Shown here piece by piece: positions 43,035-51,218 of a stretch of DNA of 64,000 nucleotides. The DNA is taken from positions 186,001 through 250,000 of the forward strand of contig NZ_JAPVBH010000002.1 of assembly GCF_026967795.1 (NCBI RefSeq), read 5' to 3'. This DNA is from Modestobacter sp. VKM Ac-2986 (lineage in GTDB: Bacteria > Actinomycetota > Actinomycetes > Mycobacteriales > Geodermatophilaceae). Position 1 is the first letter of the stretch. Every line of letters begins with the position of its first letter. The notes below the pieces were generated by a model, which did no database searches, was not told where the DNA came from, and was given only the letters and a program-made list of their open reading frames with translations. A program made the translations under genes and the position numbers.

Positions 43035-43040
43035 AGCCTA
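43035..43040 (-). promoter_or_regulatory. Leaderless -10 box for priA
   Basis: TAGGCT on the minus strand, a 7-base spacer, GTG at 43027. Confidence 0.6.
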
Positions 43041-43064
43041 GGCACCGCCCGCTCGCGGCCCGCG

Positions 43065-43904
43065 TCACGTCCCGGACGCGTGCCGGTCGGCGAACTGGCG
43101 GGGCGTCGTACCGGTCACCTGGCCGAAGTCGCGGGTCAGGTGCGGCTGGTCGGCGTAGCCCAGCTGCGCGGCCAGCTCGGCCAGGTCGACCGGGCCCGAG
43201 CGCAGCCGCTCGGCGGCCTCCTGCAGCCGCCGCCGCTGGATCAGCCACTTCGGCGTCAGCCCCAGCCGGCGGTGCACCAGCCGCTGCAGCGCCCGCTCGG
43301 ACAGGTCGAACCGCTCGCAGACCTGGCTCACCCGGACGACGTCCCGGTCGCCCTCGACGAACTCCACCACCCGGTTGACCAGCAGGCCCTCCTCGTCGAC
43401 GGGCAGCAGCGGCCGCAGCGCGTCCTCGAAGGCCGTCACCGCGGCGGCGTGCGCCGCCGGGTCGGCCGGGGCGGGGGTCATCGCGGTGCGCACCCGGGTG
43501 ACCAGCTCCTCGCCCGCGGCGCCCAGCACCTCGCGGACGTCGACGTGCCGGTCGGTGTAGCGGGTCATCGAGCCGCGGGCCAGCAACGTGCCGGCCGCCG
43601 GCGCGCACATCACCCCGACCGCCCAGCCCTCCCCGGTCAGCGTGGTCGTCGACAGCCCGGAGACGACGCCGTAGAAGCGGGCGTAGTCGTGCGCGACCAC
43701 GATCAGCGACACCGGGTACTGCAGCACCCGCTGCGGCGCCTCGGCACCCGGCGGCACCGACCACACCGGGATCCAGAACCGCTGCAGCAGCCCGGCGAAC
43801 TCCGGGCCGGCCGGGTAGCGGTGCATCACGTGCGAGGCGTCGCCGGGGTCCTTGAGGTGCGCGCGCTCGATCGCGTCGATCGACGGGTCGCTGTCGGGTT
43901 TCAT
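43065..43904 (-). CDS. AraC-family transcriptional regulator
   Basis: 279 residues. N-terminal ligand domain resembles DUF6597-type sensors ([40 protein letters not shown]) and the C-terminal part is a double helix-turn-helix (about 195-279; [21 protein letters not shown] and [20 protein letters not shown] with GTTPRQFA). The ligand is unknown. The ATG at 43904 is preferred to the TTG one codon upstream. It is divergent from the DinB-like gene at 43943 with 38 bases between, so it may control that gene (inference). It is one of the accessory genes inserted between priA and hisH. Confidence 0.92.
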   Translation of the reverse strand: MKPDSDPSIDAIERAHLKDPGDASHVMHRYPAGPEFAGLLQRFWIPVWSVPPGAEAPQRVLQYPVSLIVVAHDYARFYGVVSGLSTTTLTGEGWAVGVMCAPAAGTLLARGSMTRYTDRHVDVREVLGAAGEELVTRVRTAMTPAPADPAAHAAAVTAFEDALRPLLPVDEEGLLVNRVVEFVEGDRDVVRVSQVCERFDLSERALQRLVHRRLGLTPKWLIQRRRLQEAAERLRSGPVDLAELAAQLGYADQPHLTRDFGQVTGTTPRQFADRHASGT

Positions 43905-43929
43905 CAAGACCCAGCCTGCCCCAGCCTCC

Positions 43930-43935
43930 TAGCGT
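43930..43935 (+). promoter_or_regulatory. Leaderless -10 box for the gene at 43943
   Basis: TAGCGT, a 7-base spacer, then GTG at 43943. Confidence 0.55.
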
Positions 43936-43942
43936 CCCGCCC

Positions 43943-44491
43943 GTGAACCCGACCGCGCAGCTGCACGCCGCCGCAGACGCCCCCCTGACCCGGCTCCTGG
44001 ACGGCGTCCCGCCGTCCGGCTGGAGCGCCCTCTCACCCTGCCCGGGCTGGACCGCCGCCGACGTGGTCGCCCACCTGGTCTCGGCCCAGCGGGACTTCCT
44101 GGGCACGCACGGCGCGGACCTCGGCAGCGCACCCGCAGTCGCCGCCGACCCGGCCGCCGCCTGGCGGGAGCACGCCGCCCGGGTGGCCGCCGCCCTGGCC
44201 GACGGCGACCTGCCCGCCCGGTCGTTCGACGGCTTCTTCGGGCCGACCACGGTAGGCGAGGCGTTCGCGCGGTTCTACGTCTGGGACATGGTCGTGCACC
44301 GCTGGGACCTCGCCCGGGCCGTCGGCGCCGACCCCGGGCTCACCGACGCCGAGCTGGACCTGGTCGAGGCCGGCGCCGACGGCTTCGGGCCCGCGCTGCA
44401 CATGGAGGGCATCTGCGGCCCCGCGCTCCCGGTGCCGGACGCCGCCGACCGGCCGACCCGCGTGCTCGCCCGGCTCGGCCGCACCGGCTGA
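43943..44491 (+). CDS. Maleylpyruvate isomerase/DinB-like protein, TIGR03086 type
   Basis: 182-residue DinB-fold protein. Marks: LSPCPGWTAADVVAHLVSAQ (first metal His), FARFYVWDMVVHRWDLARAV (the HxWD metal motif) and a short C-terminal region. It belongs to the TIGR03086-like metal-binding group related to mycothiol-dependent enzymes; reaction unknown. It is a second, clearly different member beside the one at 39738. Leaderless GTG supported by TAGCGT. Divergent from the AraC regulator, and followed by a nitroreductase after 30 bases. Confidence 0.87.
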   Translation: MNPTAQLHAAADAPLTRLLDGVPPSGWSALSPCPGWTAADVVAHLVSAQRDFLGTHGADLGSAPAVAADPAAAWREHAARVAAALADGDLPARSFDGFFGPTTVGEAFARFYVWDMVVHRWDLARAVGADPGLTDAELDLVEAGADGFGPALHMEGICGPALPVPDAADRPTRVLARLGRTG

Positions 44492-44509
44492 CCTGTCGCA
44501 CCCGGGTGA

Positions 44510-44515
44510 CAGGGT
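44510..44515 (+). promoter_or_regulatory. Possible -10 box for the nitroreductase
   Basis: CAGGGT, a 6-base spacer, then ATG at 44522; weaker match than the other leaderless boxes. Confidence 0.4.
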
Positions 44516-44521
44516 GGCGGC

Positions 44522-45121
44522 ATGGAGTTCCGGGACGTCGTCCGCCGCCGGCGGATGGTGCGCGACTACGACCCCGACCGCCCGGTGCCGGCCGAGGCGC
44601 GGGAGCGGCTGCTGGAGCACGCGATCCGGGCCCCCTCGGCCGGGTTCAGCCAGGGCTGGGCGTTCCTGGTGCTGGAGACCGCCGAGGAGCGCGACCGCTT
44701 CTGGGCCGCGACCACCGACGGCGGGACGCCGGACGGCTGGCTCACCCGGATGCGCCGGGCACCGCTGCTGGTCGTCCCGCTGTCGCACAAGGCCGCCTAC
44801 CTGGACCGCTACGCCGAGCCGGACAAGGGCTGGACCGACCGCGACGAGGCCCGCTGGCCGGTGCCCTACTGGGACGTCGACACCGGGATGGCCTCACTGC
44901 TGATGCTGCTCACCGCGGTCGACGAGGGGCTGGCCGCGGCGTTCTTCGGCGTCCCGCCCGAGCGGCTGGGCTCCTTCCGGGAGGCCTTCGGCGTGCCCAC
45001 CGCCTACACGCCGGTGGGCTGCATCTCGGTGGGCTACCCGGGAGCCGAGGACAAGCGCTCGCCGTCGCTGAAGCGGGGGCGGCGGGGCGTCGAGGAGGTC
45101 GTGCACCGCGGCCGGTGGTGA
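44522..45121 (+). CDS. Nitroreductase-family flavoprotein
   Basis: 199-residue FMN-dependent oxidoreductase. Marks: EFRDVVRRRRMVRDYDPDRP (N-terminal FMN phosphate Arg cluster), IRAPSAGFSQGWAFLVL, YWDVDTGMASLLMLLTAVDEG and FFGVPPERLGSFREAFGVP, with TPVGCISVGYPG near the end. These enzymes reduce nitro groups, quinones or act on other substrates; none can be fixed. The ATG at 44522 fits the family start. The SDR gene follows 16 bases after the stop, so a shared transcript is possible. Confidence 0.93.
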   Translation: MEFRDVVRRRRMVRDYDPDRPVPAEARERLLEHAIRAPSAGFSQGWAFLVLETAEERDRFWAATTDGGTPDGWLTRMRRAPLLVVPLSHKAAYLDRYAEPDKGWTDRDEARWPVPYWDVDTGMASLLMLLTAVDEGLAAAFFGVPPERLGSFREAFGVPTAYTPVGCISVGYPGAEDKRSPSLKRGRRGVEEVVHRGRW

Positions 45122-45137
45122 CTGGTTGACTCCCGGC

Positions 45138-45911
45138 GTGACCGAGAGCCAGCAGTCCCCGACCTCCCGCGCCGTCCTGGTGACCGGCGCCTCCCGCGGC
45201 ATCGGCCGGGCGATCGCGCTGGCGTTCGCCGCGCGCGGCGACCGGGTGGCGGTGCACTTCGGTGGCTCCCGGACGCGGGCCGAGGCGGTGCTGGCGGAGC
45301 TGCCCGGCGAGGGGCACGTGCTCGTGCAGGCCGACCTCGCCGACGCCGAGGCCGTCGGGGCGATGGTGGACGAGGCGGCGGGCGGCCTCGGCGGGCTGGA
45401 CGTGCTGGTCAACAACGCCGGGGTCTTCACCGCGCACCCGCCGCTGGAGACCGACTACGCCGACTGGCAGGCGGCCTGGCAGCAGACCCTGGCGGTGAAC
45501 CTGCTCGGCCCGGCCAACGCCACCTTCCGGGCACTGCCGCACCTGATCGCGGCCGGCGGCGGCGCGGTCGTCAACGTCTCCAGCCGGGGCGCCTTCCGCG
45601 GGGAGCCGAACAACCCCGCGTACGGGGCGAGCAAGGCCGGGCTCAACGCCTTCGGGCAGTCGATGGCCCTGGCGCTGGCCCCGCACGGCATCTCGGTGGG
45701 CACGGTCGCGCCGGGGTTCGTGCAGACCGAGATGGCCCGCGAGGTGCTCGACGGCCCGGGCGGGGACGCCGTCCGCGCGCAGTCGCCCTACGGCCGGGTG
45801 GCCCGGCCGGAGGAGGTCGCCTCGGCGGTGCTGTGGCTCGCCTCGCCGGAGGCCCGGTTCTCGACCGGCACGATCATCGACGTCAACGGCGCCAGCTACC
45901 TGCGCAGCTGA
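45138..45911 (+). CDS. SDR-family oxidoreductase (FabG-like)
   Basis: 257-residue classical short-chain dehydrogenase using NAD(P)H. Cofactor motif AVLVTGASRGIGRAIALAF, NNAG in LDVLVNNAGVF, catalytic Ser in VVNVSSRGAF, YxxxK in NPAYGASKAGLNAFGQSMA, and VAPGFVQTEMARE. Length and order match FabG-type 3-oxoacyl reductases, but a role outside fatty acid synthesis is more likely given the context. The GTG at 45138 is chosen (six bases after a TTGACT that could serve as -10); a TTG at 45126 is the alternative. Convergent with hisH across a 148-base gap holding a hairpin. Confidence 0.9.
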   Translation: MTESQQSPTSRAVLVTGASRGIGRAIALAFAARGDRVAVHFGGSRTRAEAVLAELPGEGHVLVQADLADAEAVGAMVDEAAGGLGGLDVLVNNAGVFTAHPPLETDYADWQAAWQQTLAVNLLGPANATFRALPHLIAAGGGAVVNVSSRGAFRGEPNNPAYGASKAGLNAFGQSMALALAPHGISVGTVAPGFVQTEMAREVLDGPGGDAVRAQSPYGRVARPEEVASAVLWLASPEARFSTGTIIDVNGASYLRS

Positions 45912-45957
45912 AGAAGGTCCCCGCTCAACCGTCGCTCACCCGGCTCAACCCGATCCG

Positions 45958-45997
45958 CCTGACGTTGACCCGTGCCACGGCACGGCTTCACGTCAGG
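45958..45997. terminator. Terminator between the SDR gene and hisH
   Basis: Two stacked stems: outer CCTGACGT / ACGTCAGG (8 bp) and inner CCGTGCC / GGCACGG (7 bp). Lies between convergent genes. GAAGGTCC at 45913-45920, one base after the SDR stop, may be the remnant of a hairpin repeat. Confidence 0.75.
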
Positions 45998-46059
45998 TCG
46001 CCCGGCTCAACCCGCCTCGCGGCCGGGTGGACCGGTCCCGTGCGCCGAGGACTGGGCGA

Positions 46060-46698
46060 TCAGTCGAGCGTGTCCAGCCAGTTGGTGAGCAGCTGGGCAC
46101 CGGCGTCGCCGCTCTTCTCCGGGTGGAACTGGGTCGCCGACAACGGCCCGTTCTCGACCCCGGCGACGAACCGGTCACCGTGCTCGGCCCAGGTGACCGC
46201 CGGCGGGGTGAGCCGGCCGGTGACGCCGGGCTCGGCCAGCGGGAACTGCCGCACGCCGTAGGAGTGCACGAAGTAGAAGCGCTGGTCCGCGAGGCCGGCG
46301 AACAGCGTCGAGCCCTCGGGTGCCTCGACGGTGTTCCAGCCCATGTGCGGCAGCACCGGCGACTCGAGCTTCTCCACCACGCCGGGCCACTCGCCGCAGC
46401 CCTCGGTGTCCTGGCCGTGCTCGACACCGCGCTCGAAGAGCACCTGCATGCCGACGCAGATGCCCAGCACCGGGCGCCCGCCGGCCAGCCGCCGGCCGAT
46501 GACCTTGGGGCCGTCGACGGCGCGCAGCCCGTCCATGCAGGCGGCGTAGGCGCCCACCCCGGGGACGACGAGACCGTCGGCCTCCATGGCGGCGTCGACG
46601 TCGGCGGTCACCGTGACGTCGGCACCCACGCGGGTCAGCGCACGCTCCGCCGACCGCAGGTTGCCCGATCCGTAGTCCAGCACGACGACCTTCTTCAC
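46060..46698 (-). CDS. hisH: Imidazole glycerol phosphate synthase amidotransferase subunit
   Basis: 212-residue class I glutamine amidotransferase that feeds ammonia to HisF. Marks: [31 protein letters not shown], nucleophile Cys81 in [26 protein letters not shown], and catalytic His/Glu in [10 protein letters not shown]. The GTG at 46698 is chosen over ATG 46716 because TAGCGT ends seven bases before it and the protein then begins KKVVVLDYG, as in other HisH. It is separated from hisB by accessory genes, unlike the compact his operon of Streptomyces. Confidence 0.96.
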   Translation of the reverse strand: MKKVVVLDYGSGNLRSAERALTRVGADVTVTADVDAAMEADGLVVPGVGAYAACMDGLRAVDGPKVIGRRLAGGRPVLGICVGMQVLFERGVEHGQDTEGCGEWPGVVEKLESPVLPHMGWNTVEAPEGSTLFAGLADQRFYFVHSYGVRQFPLAEPGVTGRLTPPAVTWAEHGDRFVAGVENGPLSATQFHPEKSGDAGAQLLTNWLDTLD

Positions 46699-46705
46699 AG
46701 CTGCC

Positions 46706-46711
46706 ACGCTA
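46706..46711 (-). promoter_or_regulatory. Leaderless -10 box for hisH
   Basis: TAGCGT on the minus strand, a 7-base spacer, GTG at 46698. It lies just past the stop codon of the nucleotidyltransferase gene. Confidence 0.55.
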
Positions 46712-46715
46712 CCCA

Positions 46716-47309
46716 TCAGCCGCGCGGGGCCCCGTCGTGTTCCCAGGGCAGCACTGTGAGCTGCGGCCACTCCCCGAGCCAGCGGGCCGCCTTGCCCTCG
46801 TAGACGTCCCGCGGCGCCGGCCCCGGGTTCGGCCGCACGACCATGCCGAAGAGGTCGGCGTAGCCGTACGGCGCGTGCACGCGCAGCCCGCCGTCGTCCA
46901 CCGTCACGCCGTAGCTGCAGCAGACGGCCGCGAAGGCGTCGATCGCGTCGCGGCAGTCGCGGAACGGGGCGGCCGACGGGACGCCGAAGCGGTCGGCGTA
47001 CCAGAGGTGCACCCGGGCCTCGTTGCGGATCTCCACCGGCACCGGCAGGTCGGCGAACAGCTCGGCGCCGCGGCGGATGACGGCGTCCTCGGCCGCCCAG
47101 GAGGTGTCCGGGTCGAAGTAGAAGAGGTCGGCGTCGCGCACCCCGGCGGCGGGGTCACGGCCGGTGAGGCCGTTCCACACCGACTGGAACAGCACACCGG
47201 CGGTCAGCCACCAGTCGTCCACGCCGAGGGACGGCGCCCGCTCCAGCACCGCGGCGACCGTCGGGTTGGCCAGCACCAGGTCGAGGAAGCGCTGCTCGTC
47301 GGTGGACAC
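46716..47309 (-). CDS. Nucleotidyltransferase-like protein (DUF925/PF06042 type)
   Basis: 197-residue protein with the look of the PF06042 nucleotidyltransferase-fold family: [20 protein letters not shown], the acidic pair region [16 protein letters not shown] (candidate metal-binding Asp-x-Asp), [18 protein letters not shown], and [15 protein letters not shown] near the end. Members have no proven biochemical role. The GTG at 47309 has CAGGCT six bases upstream, a leaderless arrangement. It sits on the same strand just upstream of hisH but with hisH having its own promoter, so a functional link is doubtful. Confidence 0.87.
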   Translation of the reverse strand: MSTDEQRFLDLVLANPTVAAVLERAPSLGVDDWWLTAGVLFQSVWNGLTGRDPAAGVRDADLFYFDPDTSWAAEDAVIRRGAELFADLPVPVEIRNEARVHLWYADRFGVPSAAPFRDCRDAIDAFAAVCCSYGVTVDDGGLRVHAPYGYADLFGMVVRPNPGPAPRDVYEGKAARWLGEWPQLTVLPWEHDGAPRG

Positions 47310-47315
47310 GCCCCG

Positions 47316-47321
47316 AGCCTG
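47316..47321 (-). promoter_or_regulatory. Leaderless -10 box for the nucleotidyltransferase gene
   Basis: CAGGCT on the minus strand, a 6-base spacer, GTG at 47309. Confidence 0.45.
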
Positions 47322-47354
47322 CCCGACGCGTCCGGCGGTCCACCCGACTCTCCT

Positions 47355-47364
47355 CTCACGTGAG
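47355..47364. promoter_or_regulatory. Palindrome CTCACGTGAG in the sulP promoter
   Basis: 10-bp perfect palindrome ending two bases before TAGGGT (47367-47372), a -10 box for the sulP gene. It falls within the -35/-10 spacer, where MerR proteins bind; a merR gene is co-transcribed downstream. Confidence 0.5.
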
Positions 47365-47366
47365 GG

Positions 47367-47372
47367 TAGGGT
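47367..47372 (+). promoter_or_regulatory. -10 box of the sulP-merR unit
   Basis: TAGGGT about 52 bases before the sulP ATG; unlike its neighbours this unit would have a leader of roughly 45 bases. Confidence 0.45.
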
Positions 47373-47424
47373 CTACGCCGAGCCCGCAGCGCCGCGGTCG
47401 GACCACCGCGACGGAACGGCCCCC

Positions 47425-48915
47425 ATGAGCACCGCACTGCCCGCCCGACTCCCCCGCCCGGCCCTGCGCCGGCCTGCCTGGCTCTCCCCGCGGGTCGCCC
47501 GCGTCGAGGTCCTCGCCGGCCTGGTGACCGCCCTGGCGCTCATCCCCGAGGTCATCTCCTTCTCGGTCATCGCCGGCGTCGACCCCCGGGTCGGGCTCTT
47601 CACCTCCTTCGTCATGGCCGTGACCATCGCCTTCACCGGCGGCCGGCCGGCGATGGTCACCGCGGCCGCCGGCGCCGTCGCGCTGGTGGTCGCGCCACTG
47701 GTCCGCGACCACGGGCTCCCCTACCTGATCGCCGCCGTCCTGCTGGGCGGGGCGTTCCAGGTGCTGCTCGGCCTGCTCGGGGTCGCCAAGGTCATGCGCT
47801 TCGTGCCGCGCAGCGTGATGGTCGGCTTCGTCAACGCCCTGGCGATCCTGATCTTCACCGCGCAGCTGCCGCAGCTCATCGACGTCCCGTGGCCGGTCTA
47901 CCCGCTCACCGCAGCCGGGCTGGCGGTCATCGTGCTGCTCCCCCGGCTGACCACCGCCGTCCCCGCCCCGCTGGTCGCGATCGTCGTGCTGACCGTGCTC
48001 ACGGTGGCCGCCGGGATCGCCGTCCCCACCGTCGGCGACCAGGGCGAGCTGCCCGACAGCCTGCCCGGCCTGGCCCTGCCCGACGTCCCGTTCACGCTCG
48101 AGACGCTGCGGGTCATCGCCCCGTACGCGCTGGCCATCGCCTTCGTCGGGCTGATGGAGTCGCTGATGACCGCCAAGCTGGTCGACGAGATCACCGACTC
48201 CCCGTCGGACAAGACCCGCGAGTCGATCGGGCAGGGCATCGCCAACCTGGCCGCCGGCGCCTTCGGCGGCATGGGCGGCTGCGCCATGATCGGCCAGACG
48301 ATGATCAACGTGCGGGCCGGTGCCCGCACCCGGCTGTCGACCCTCCTCGCCGGCGTGTGGCTGCTGGTCCTGGTGCTGGTGCTCAGCCCGGTGGTCGCGG
48401 CCATCCCGATGGCGGCCCTGGTGGCGGTGATGGTGTTCGTCGCCCTCACCACCTTCGACTGGCACAGCGTGCGCAGCGTCCGGCGCATGCCCCGCAGCGA
48501 GACGGCGGTCATGGTGGTCACCGTCGCGGTGGTGGTCGCCACGGACAACCTGGCGATCGGCGTGGGGGTCGGGGTCGTCGTGGCCTGCGTGCTCTTCGCC
48601 CGCCGGGTCGCCCACCTGGTCACCCTCACCCCCACGGACGGGCCGGACGGCGAGCGGGTCTACACCGTCCGCGGCGCGCTCTTCTTCGCCTCGGCCAACG
48701 AGCTGGTCGACCGCTTCGACTACGCCGGGGACCCCGACCGCGTCGTCCTGGACCTCTCCGCCGCCCACGTCTGGGACGCCTCGTCCGTCGCCGTCCTGGA
48801 CGCCGTCGGCAGCAAGTACGCCGCCCGCGGCAAGACCCTGGAGATCACCGGGCTCACCGACGTCACCGGCCACTACCACCAGCGGCTGGCCGGGAAGCTG
48901 GGTGGCGGGGAGTGA
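47425..48915 (+). CDS. SulP-family anion transporter with STAS domain
   Basis: 496-residue membrane protein: about ten to twelve hydrophobic helices (residues 25-400) and a C-terminal STAS domain (about 405-490; VRGALFFASANELVDRFD, RVVLDLSAAHVWDASSVAVLD). Marks: LVTALALIPEVISFSVIAGVDP and LMESLMTAKLVDEITDS, and GGMGGCAMIGQTMINVRAGA. SulP members carry sulfate, bicarbonate or other anions; the ion cannot be read from the sequence. The ATG at 47425 gives the standard start. Followed by a merR gene overlapping four bases, and preceded by a palindrome in the promoter spacer. Confidence 0.94.
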   Translation: MSTALPARLPRPALRRPAWLSPRVARVEVLAGLVTALALIPEVISFSVIAGVDPRVGLFTSFVMAVTIAFTGGRPAMVTAAAGAVALVVAPLVRDHGLPYLIAAVLLGGAFQVLLGLLGVAKVMRFVPRSVMVGFVNALAILIFTAQLPQLIDVPWPVYPLTAAGLAVIVLLPRLTTAVPAPLVAIVVLTVLTVAAGIAVPTVGDQGELPDSLPGLALPDVPFTLETLRVIAPYALAIAFVGLMESLMTAKLVDEITDSPSDKTRESIGQGIANLAAGAFGGMGGCAMIGQTMINVRAGARTRLSTLLAGVWLLVLVLVLSPVVAAIPMAALVAVMVFVALTTFDWHSVRSVRRMPRSETAVMVVTVAVVVATDNLAIGVGVGVVVACVLFARRVAHLVTLTPTDGPDGERVYTVRGALFFASANELVDRFDYAGDPDRVVLDLSAAHVWDASSVAVLDAVGSKYAARGKTLEITGLTDVTGHYHQRLAGKLGGGE

Positions 48916-49274
48916 ACACCGGGGGCCGCATGCAGATCGGCGAGGTCGCCGAGCGGATCGGGCTGTCGCTGCGCACGATCCGGTACTACGAGGAGGTCGG
49001 CCTGGCCGTCCCCTCGGCCCGCTCCGAGGGCGGGTTCCGGCTCTACGTCGAGGCCGACGTCGAGCGGCTGCGGGTGATCATGCAGATGAAGCCGCTGGGC
49101 TTCAGCCTGGAGGAGATGCGCGCGCTGCTGGAGCTGCTCGACGCCGGGCCGGACGCCGACCCGGCCCGGCTGGCCGCCTTCCGCGAGCAGGCCGCCGAGC
49201 GGGTGGCGACCCTGCGCCGGCAGCTGCGCACCGCCGAGGAGTTCGCCGCCCGCCTGAGCTCAGGCGGAGCCTGA
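48912..49274 (+). CDS. MerR-family transcriptional regulator
   Basis: 120-residue regulator. N-terminal winged helix MQIGEVAERIGLSLRTIRYY then EEVGLAVPSARSEGGFRLY, followed by the dimer helix (EADVERLRVIMQMKPLGFSL ...) and a short tail (EQAAERVATLRRQL). No Cys cluster is present, so it is not a typical metal sensor. The GTG at 48912 overlaps the sulP stop (GTGA); the ATG at 48930 would remove six residues and give the more standard MQIGEVA start, so the start is uncertain. Probably autoregulates sulP-merR through the palindrome at 47355 (inference). Confidence 0.92.
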   Translation: MNTGGRMQIGEVAERIGLSLRTIRYYEEVGLAVPSARSEGGFRLYVEADVERLRVIMQMKPLGFSLEEMRALLELLDAGPDADPARLAAFREQAAERVATLRRQLRTAEEFAARLSSGGA

Positions 49275-49278
49275 GTCC

Positions 49279-49335
49279 GGCCCCGTCCCGAGGCTCACCC
49301 CGAGCGTGCGAGGGGTGAGGAGGACGGGGTCCTTC
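49279..49335 (-). repeat. GAAGGACC...GGCC hairpin repeat, copy E
   Basis: On the minus strand it starts GAAGGACC one base after the stop of the 58-residue gene and ends GGCC five bases from the merR stop. Outer stem CCCCGTCC / GGACGGGG, inner stem CTCACCCC / GGGGTGAG, both perfect. It fills the gap between two convergent genes, so it should terminate both. Closest relative of copy A. Confidence 0.85.
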
Positions 49336-49336
49336 C

Positions 49337-49513
49337 TCAGACCAGGTAGAGGATGCCGCTGACCGTAGCCAGCAGGGCCGCCACCAGCAGGATGCCGGCG
49401 AAGACCAGCTGCCCGCTGGTGCGTCCCCTGGTCTCGGAGTCGGCCTTGGAGATGCTGTAGGCGCCGCCCAGGAAGAACCCGCCGACCACCAGCAGGGCGA
49501 CGCCGAAGTTCAC
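49337..49513 (-). CDS. 58-residue membrane protein co-translated with hisB
   Basis: Small protein with two hydrophobic helices ([19 protein letters not shown] and [20 protein letters not shown]) separated by a polar turn [14 protein letters not shown]. Too short for most automatic calls. The GTG at 49513 overlaps the hisB stop in a GTGA, the same coupling seen across this operon, which supports a real gene. Family not recognised and function unknown. Its stop is followed after one base by hairpin repeat copy E. Confidence 0.72.
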   Translation of the reverse strand: MNFGVALLVVGGFFLGGAYSISKADSETRGRTSGQLVFAGILLVAALLATVSGILYLV

Positions 49514-50106
49514 AGTGCGCCCTTGGTGGAGGGCACGTCGGTGACCCGCGGGTCGAGGGCGACGGCGGTCCGCAGCGCCCGGGCGAGCGCCTTGAACTGA
49601 CCCTCGACGATGTGGTGGGCGTCGCGGCCGGCGTAGAGCACCCGCACGTGCAGGCTGATCTTCGCGTTGAACGCGAAGGACTCGAGCACGTGCTTGGTCA
49701 GCGACGTCGGGTAGTCCGGGCCGATCATCGGGGTCATGTTCTCGGGCTCGGCGTGCACGAAGTACGGCCGGCCGGACAGGTCGACCGCGGCCTGCACCAG
49801 CACCTCGTCCATCGGGATGGTCGCGTCGCCGTAGCGGGTGATGCCGCGCTTGTCGCCGAGCGCCTCGGCGAAGGCCTGGCCCAGGGCGATGGCGACGTCC
49901 TCGACGGTGTGGTGGGCGTCGATGTGCAGGTCGCCGTCGGCGCGCACCGTCAGGTCGATCCCGCTGTGCTTGCTCAGCGCGGTGAGCATGTGGTCGTAGA
50001 AGCCGACCCCGGTGGCGATGTCGGAGGTCCCGGTGCCGTCGAGGTCGACCTCGACGACGAGGGTGGTCTCCTTGGTGGCCCGCTCGATGCGTGCAGTCCT
50101 GCTCAT
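49510..50106 (-). CDS. hisB: Imidazoleglycerol-phosphate dehydratase
   Basis: 198-residue single-function dehydratase (no phosphatase domain) that binds manganese through His-rich motifs: [47 protein letters not shown] and [20 protein letters not shown]. Full length. The ATG at 50106 lies five bases after the hisC stop, so it belongs to hisD-hisC-hisB-membrane protein. A GGGAG lies about 10 bases before the start. Confidence 0.97.
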   Translation of the reverse strand: MSRTARIERATKETTLVVEVDLDGTGTSDIATGVGFYDHMLTALSKHSGIDLTVRADGDLHIDAHHTVEDVAIALGQAFAEALGDKRGITRYGDATIPMDEVLVQAAVDLSGRPYFVHAEPENMTPMIGPDYPTSLTKHVLESFAFNAKISLHVRVLYAGRDAHHIVEGQFKALARALRTAVALDPRVTDVPSTKGAL

Positions 50107-50111
50107 GGTGC

Positions 50112-51218
50112 TCAGTCTCCCAGTCGGTGGTCGGGGGCCACGTCACCCAACGCGGTGAGGAAGGCGTCGGTCTCCTCCGGCGTGCCGGCGGTGACCCGCA
50201 GCCAGCCGGGCAGGCCGACGTCGCGGACCAGGACGCCACGGTCCAGCAGCGCCTGCCACGCGGCGTGCGAGTCGGCGAAGTGCCCGAACAGCACGAAGTT
50301 GGCGTCGCTGGGCACGCTGCCCAGGCCGAGCGCGGGCAGCTCGGCGACGATCCGGTCGCGCTGGGCCTTGACCGCCTCGACGGTGGCCAGCAGCTCGTCG
50401 GTGTGCGCCAGCGCGGCCCGGGCGGCGGCCTGGGTCAGCGAGCTCAGGTGGTAGGGCAGCCGCACCAGCTGCACGGCCTCCACCACCGCCGGGTCCGCGG
50501 CCAGGTAGCCCAGCCGGAGCCCGGCCATGCCGAAGGCCTTGCTCATCGTGCGGCTGACCACCAGGCGCGGGCGCCCGGACAGCAGCGACAGCGCCGAGAC
50601 GGTGCCCGTGCGGGCGAACTCCGTGTACGCCTCGTCGACGACCAGCACGCCCTCGGTCGCGTCGTAGAGCGCGGCGATGGCGTCCAGGTCGACCGCGGTG
50701 CCGGTGGGGTTGTTCGGGCTGGTCACGAAGACGACGTCCGGGCGCACCTCACGCACCTGGGCGACCGCCGCGGCGACGTCCAGGGTGAAGTCCGCGCGCC
50801 GGTGCCCCTCGACCCACGCCGTCCCCGTGCCCGTGCAGTACACCGGGTACATCGAGTAGGTCGGTGTGAAGCCCAGCGCCGTCCGGCCCGCCCCGGCGAA
50901 GGCCTGCAGCAGCTGCTGGATGACCTCGTTCGAGCCGTTGGCCGCCCACACCTGGTCGGCGGTGACCTGCTCGCCGGTGGTGCGCGTCAGGTAGGTCGCC
51001 AGGTCGGCGCGCAGCGCCACGGCGTCCCGGTCGGGGTAGCGGTTGAGCCCCTGGGCCGCCGCGGCGAGCGCGGTGCCCAGGTCGGCCAGCAGCGACGCCG
51101 GCAGCGGGTAGGGGTTCTCGTTGGTGTTGAGCTGGTGCGCGACGGGCAGCTGCGGCGCCCCGTAGGCGGACTTGCCCCGCAGCTCCGGCCGCAGCGGCAG
51201 CTCCTCGATCGAGGTCAC
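50112..51218 (-). CDS. hisC: Histidinol-phosphate aminotransferase
   Basis: 368-residue PLP aminotransferase. Marks: [87 protein letters not shown] Lys in [20 protein letters not shown], and [20 protein letters not shown]. The GTG at 51218 overlaps the hisD stop (GTGA). The open frame reads far upstream into hisD in another frame; that part is not protein-like. Confidence 0.97.
   Translation of the reverse strand: MTSIEELPLRPELRGKSAYGAPQLPVAHQLNTNENPYPLPASLLADLGTALAAAAQGLNRYPDRDAVALRADLATYLTRTTGEQVTADQVWAANGSNEVIQQLLQAFAGAGRTALGFTPTYSMYPVYCTGTGTAWVEGHRRADFTLDVAAAVAQVREVRPDVVFVTSPNNPTGTAVDLDAIAALYDATEGVLVVDEAYTEFARTGTVSALSLLSGRPRLVVSRTMSKAFGMAGLRLGYLAADPAVVEAVQLVRLPYHLSSLTQAAARAALAHTDELLATVEAVKAQRDRIVAELPALGLGSVPSDANFVLFGHFADSHAAWQALLDRGVLVRDVGLPGWLRVTAGTPEETDAFLTALGDVAPDHRLGD

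Noticed and set aside
42296-43045. priA start at GTG 43045
   Set aside because: It would place the -10 box TAGGCT inside the gene and shift the known D11/R19 numbering by six residues; 43027 fits better.
45912-46059. Full hairpin repeat after the SDR gene
   Set aside because: Only GAAGGTCC one base after the stop recalls the family; no matching right arm or GGCC end is found, so it is at most a remnant.
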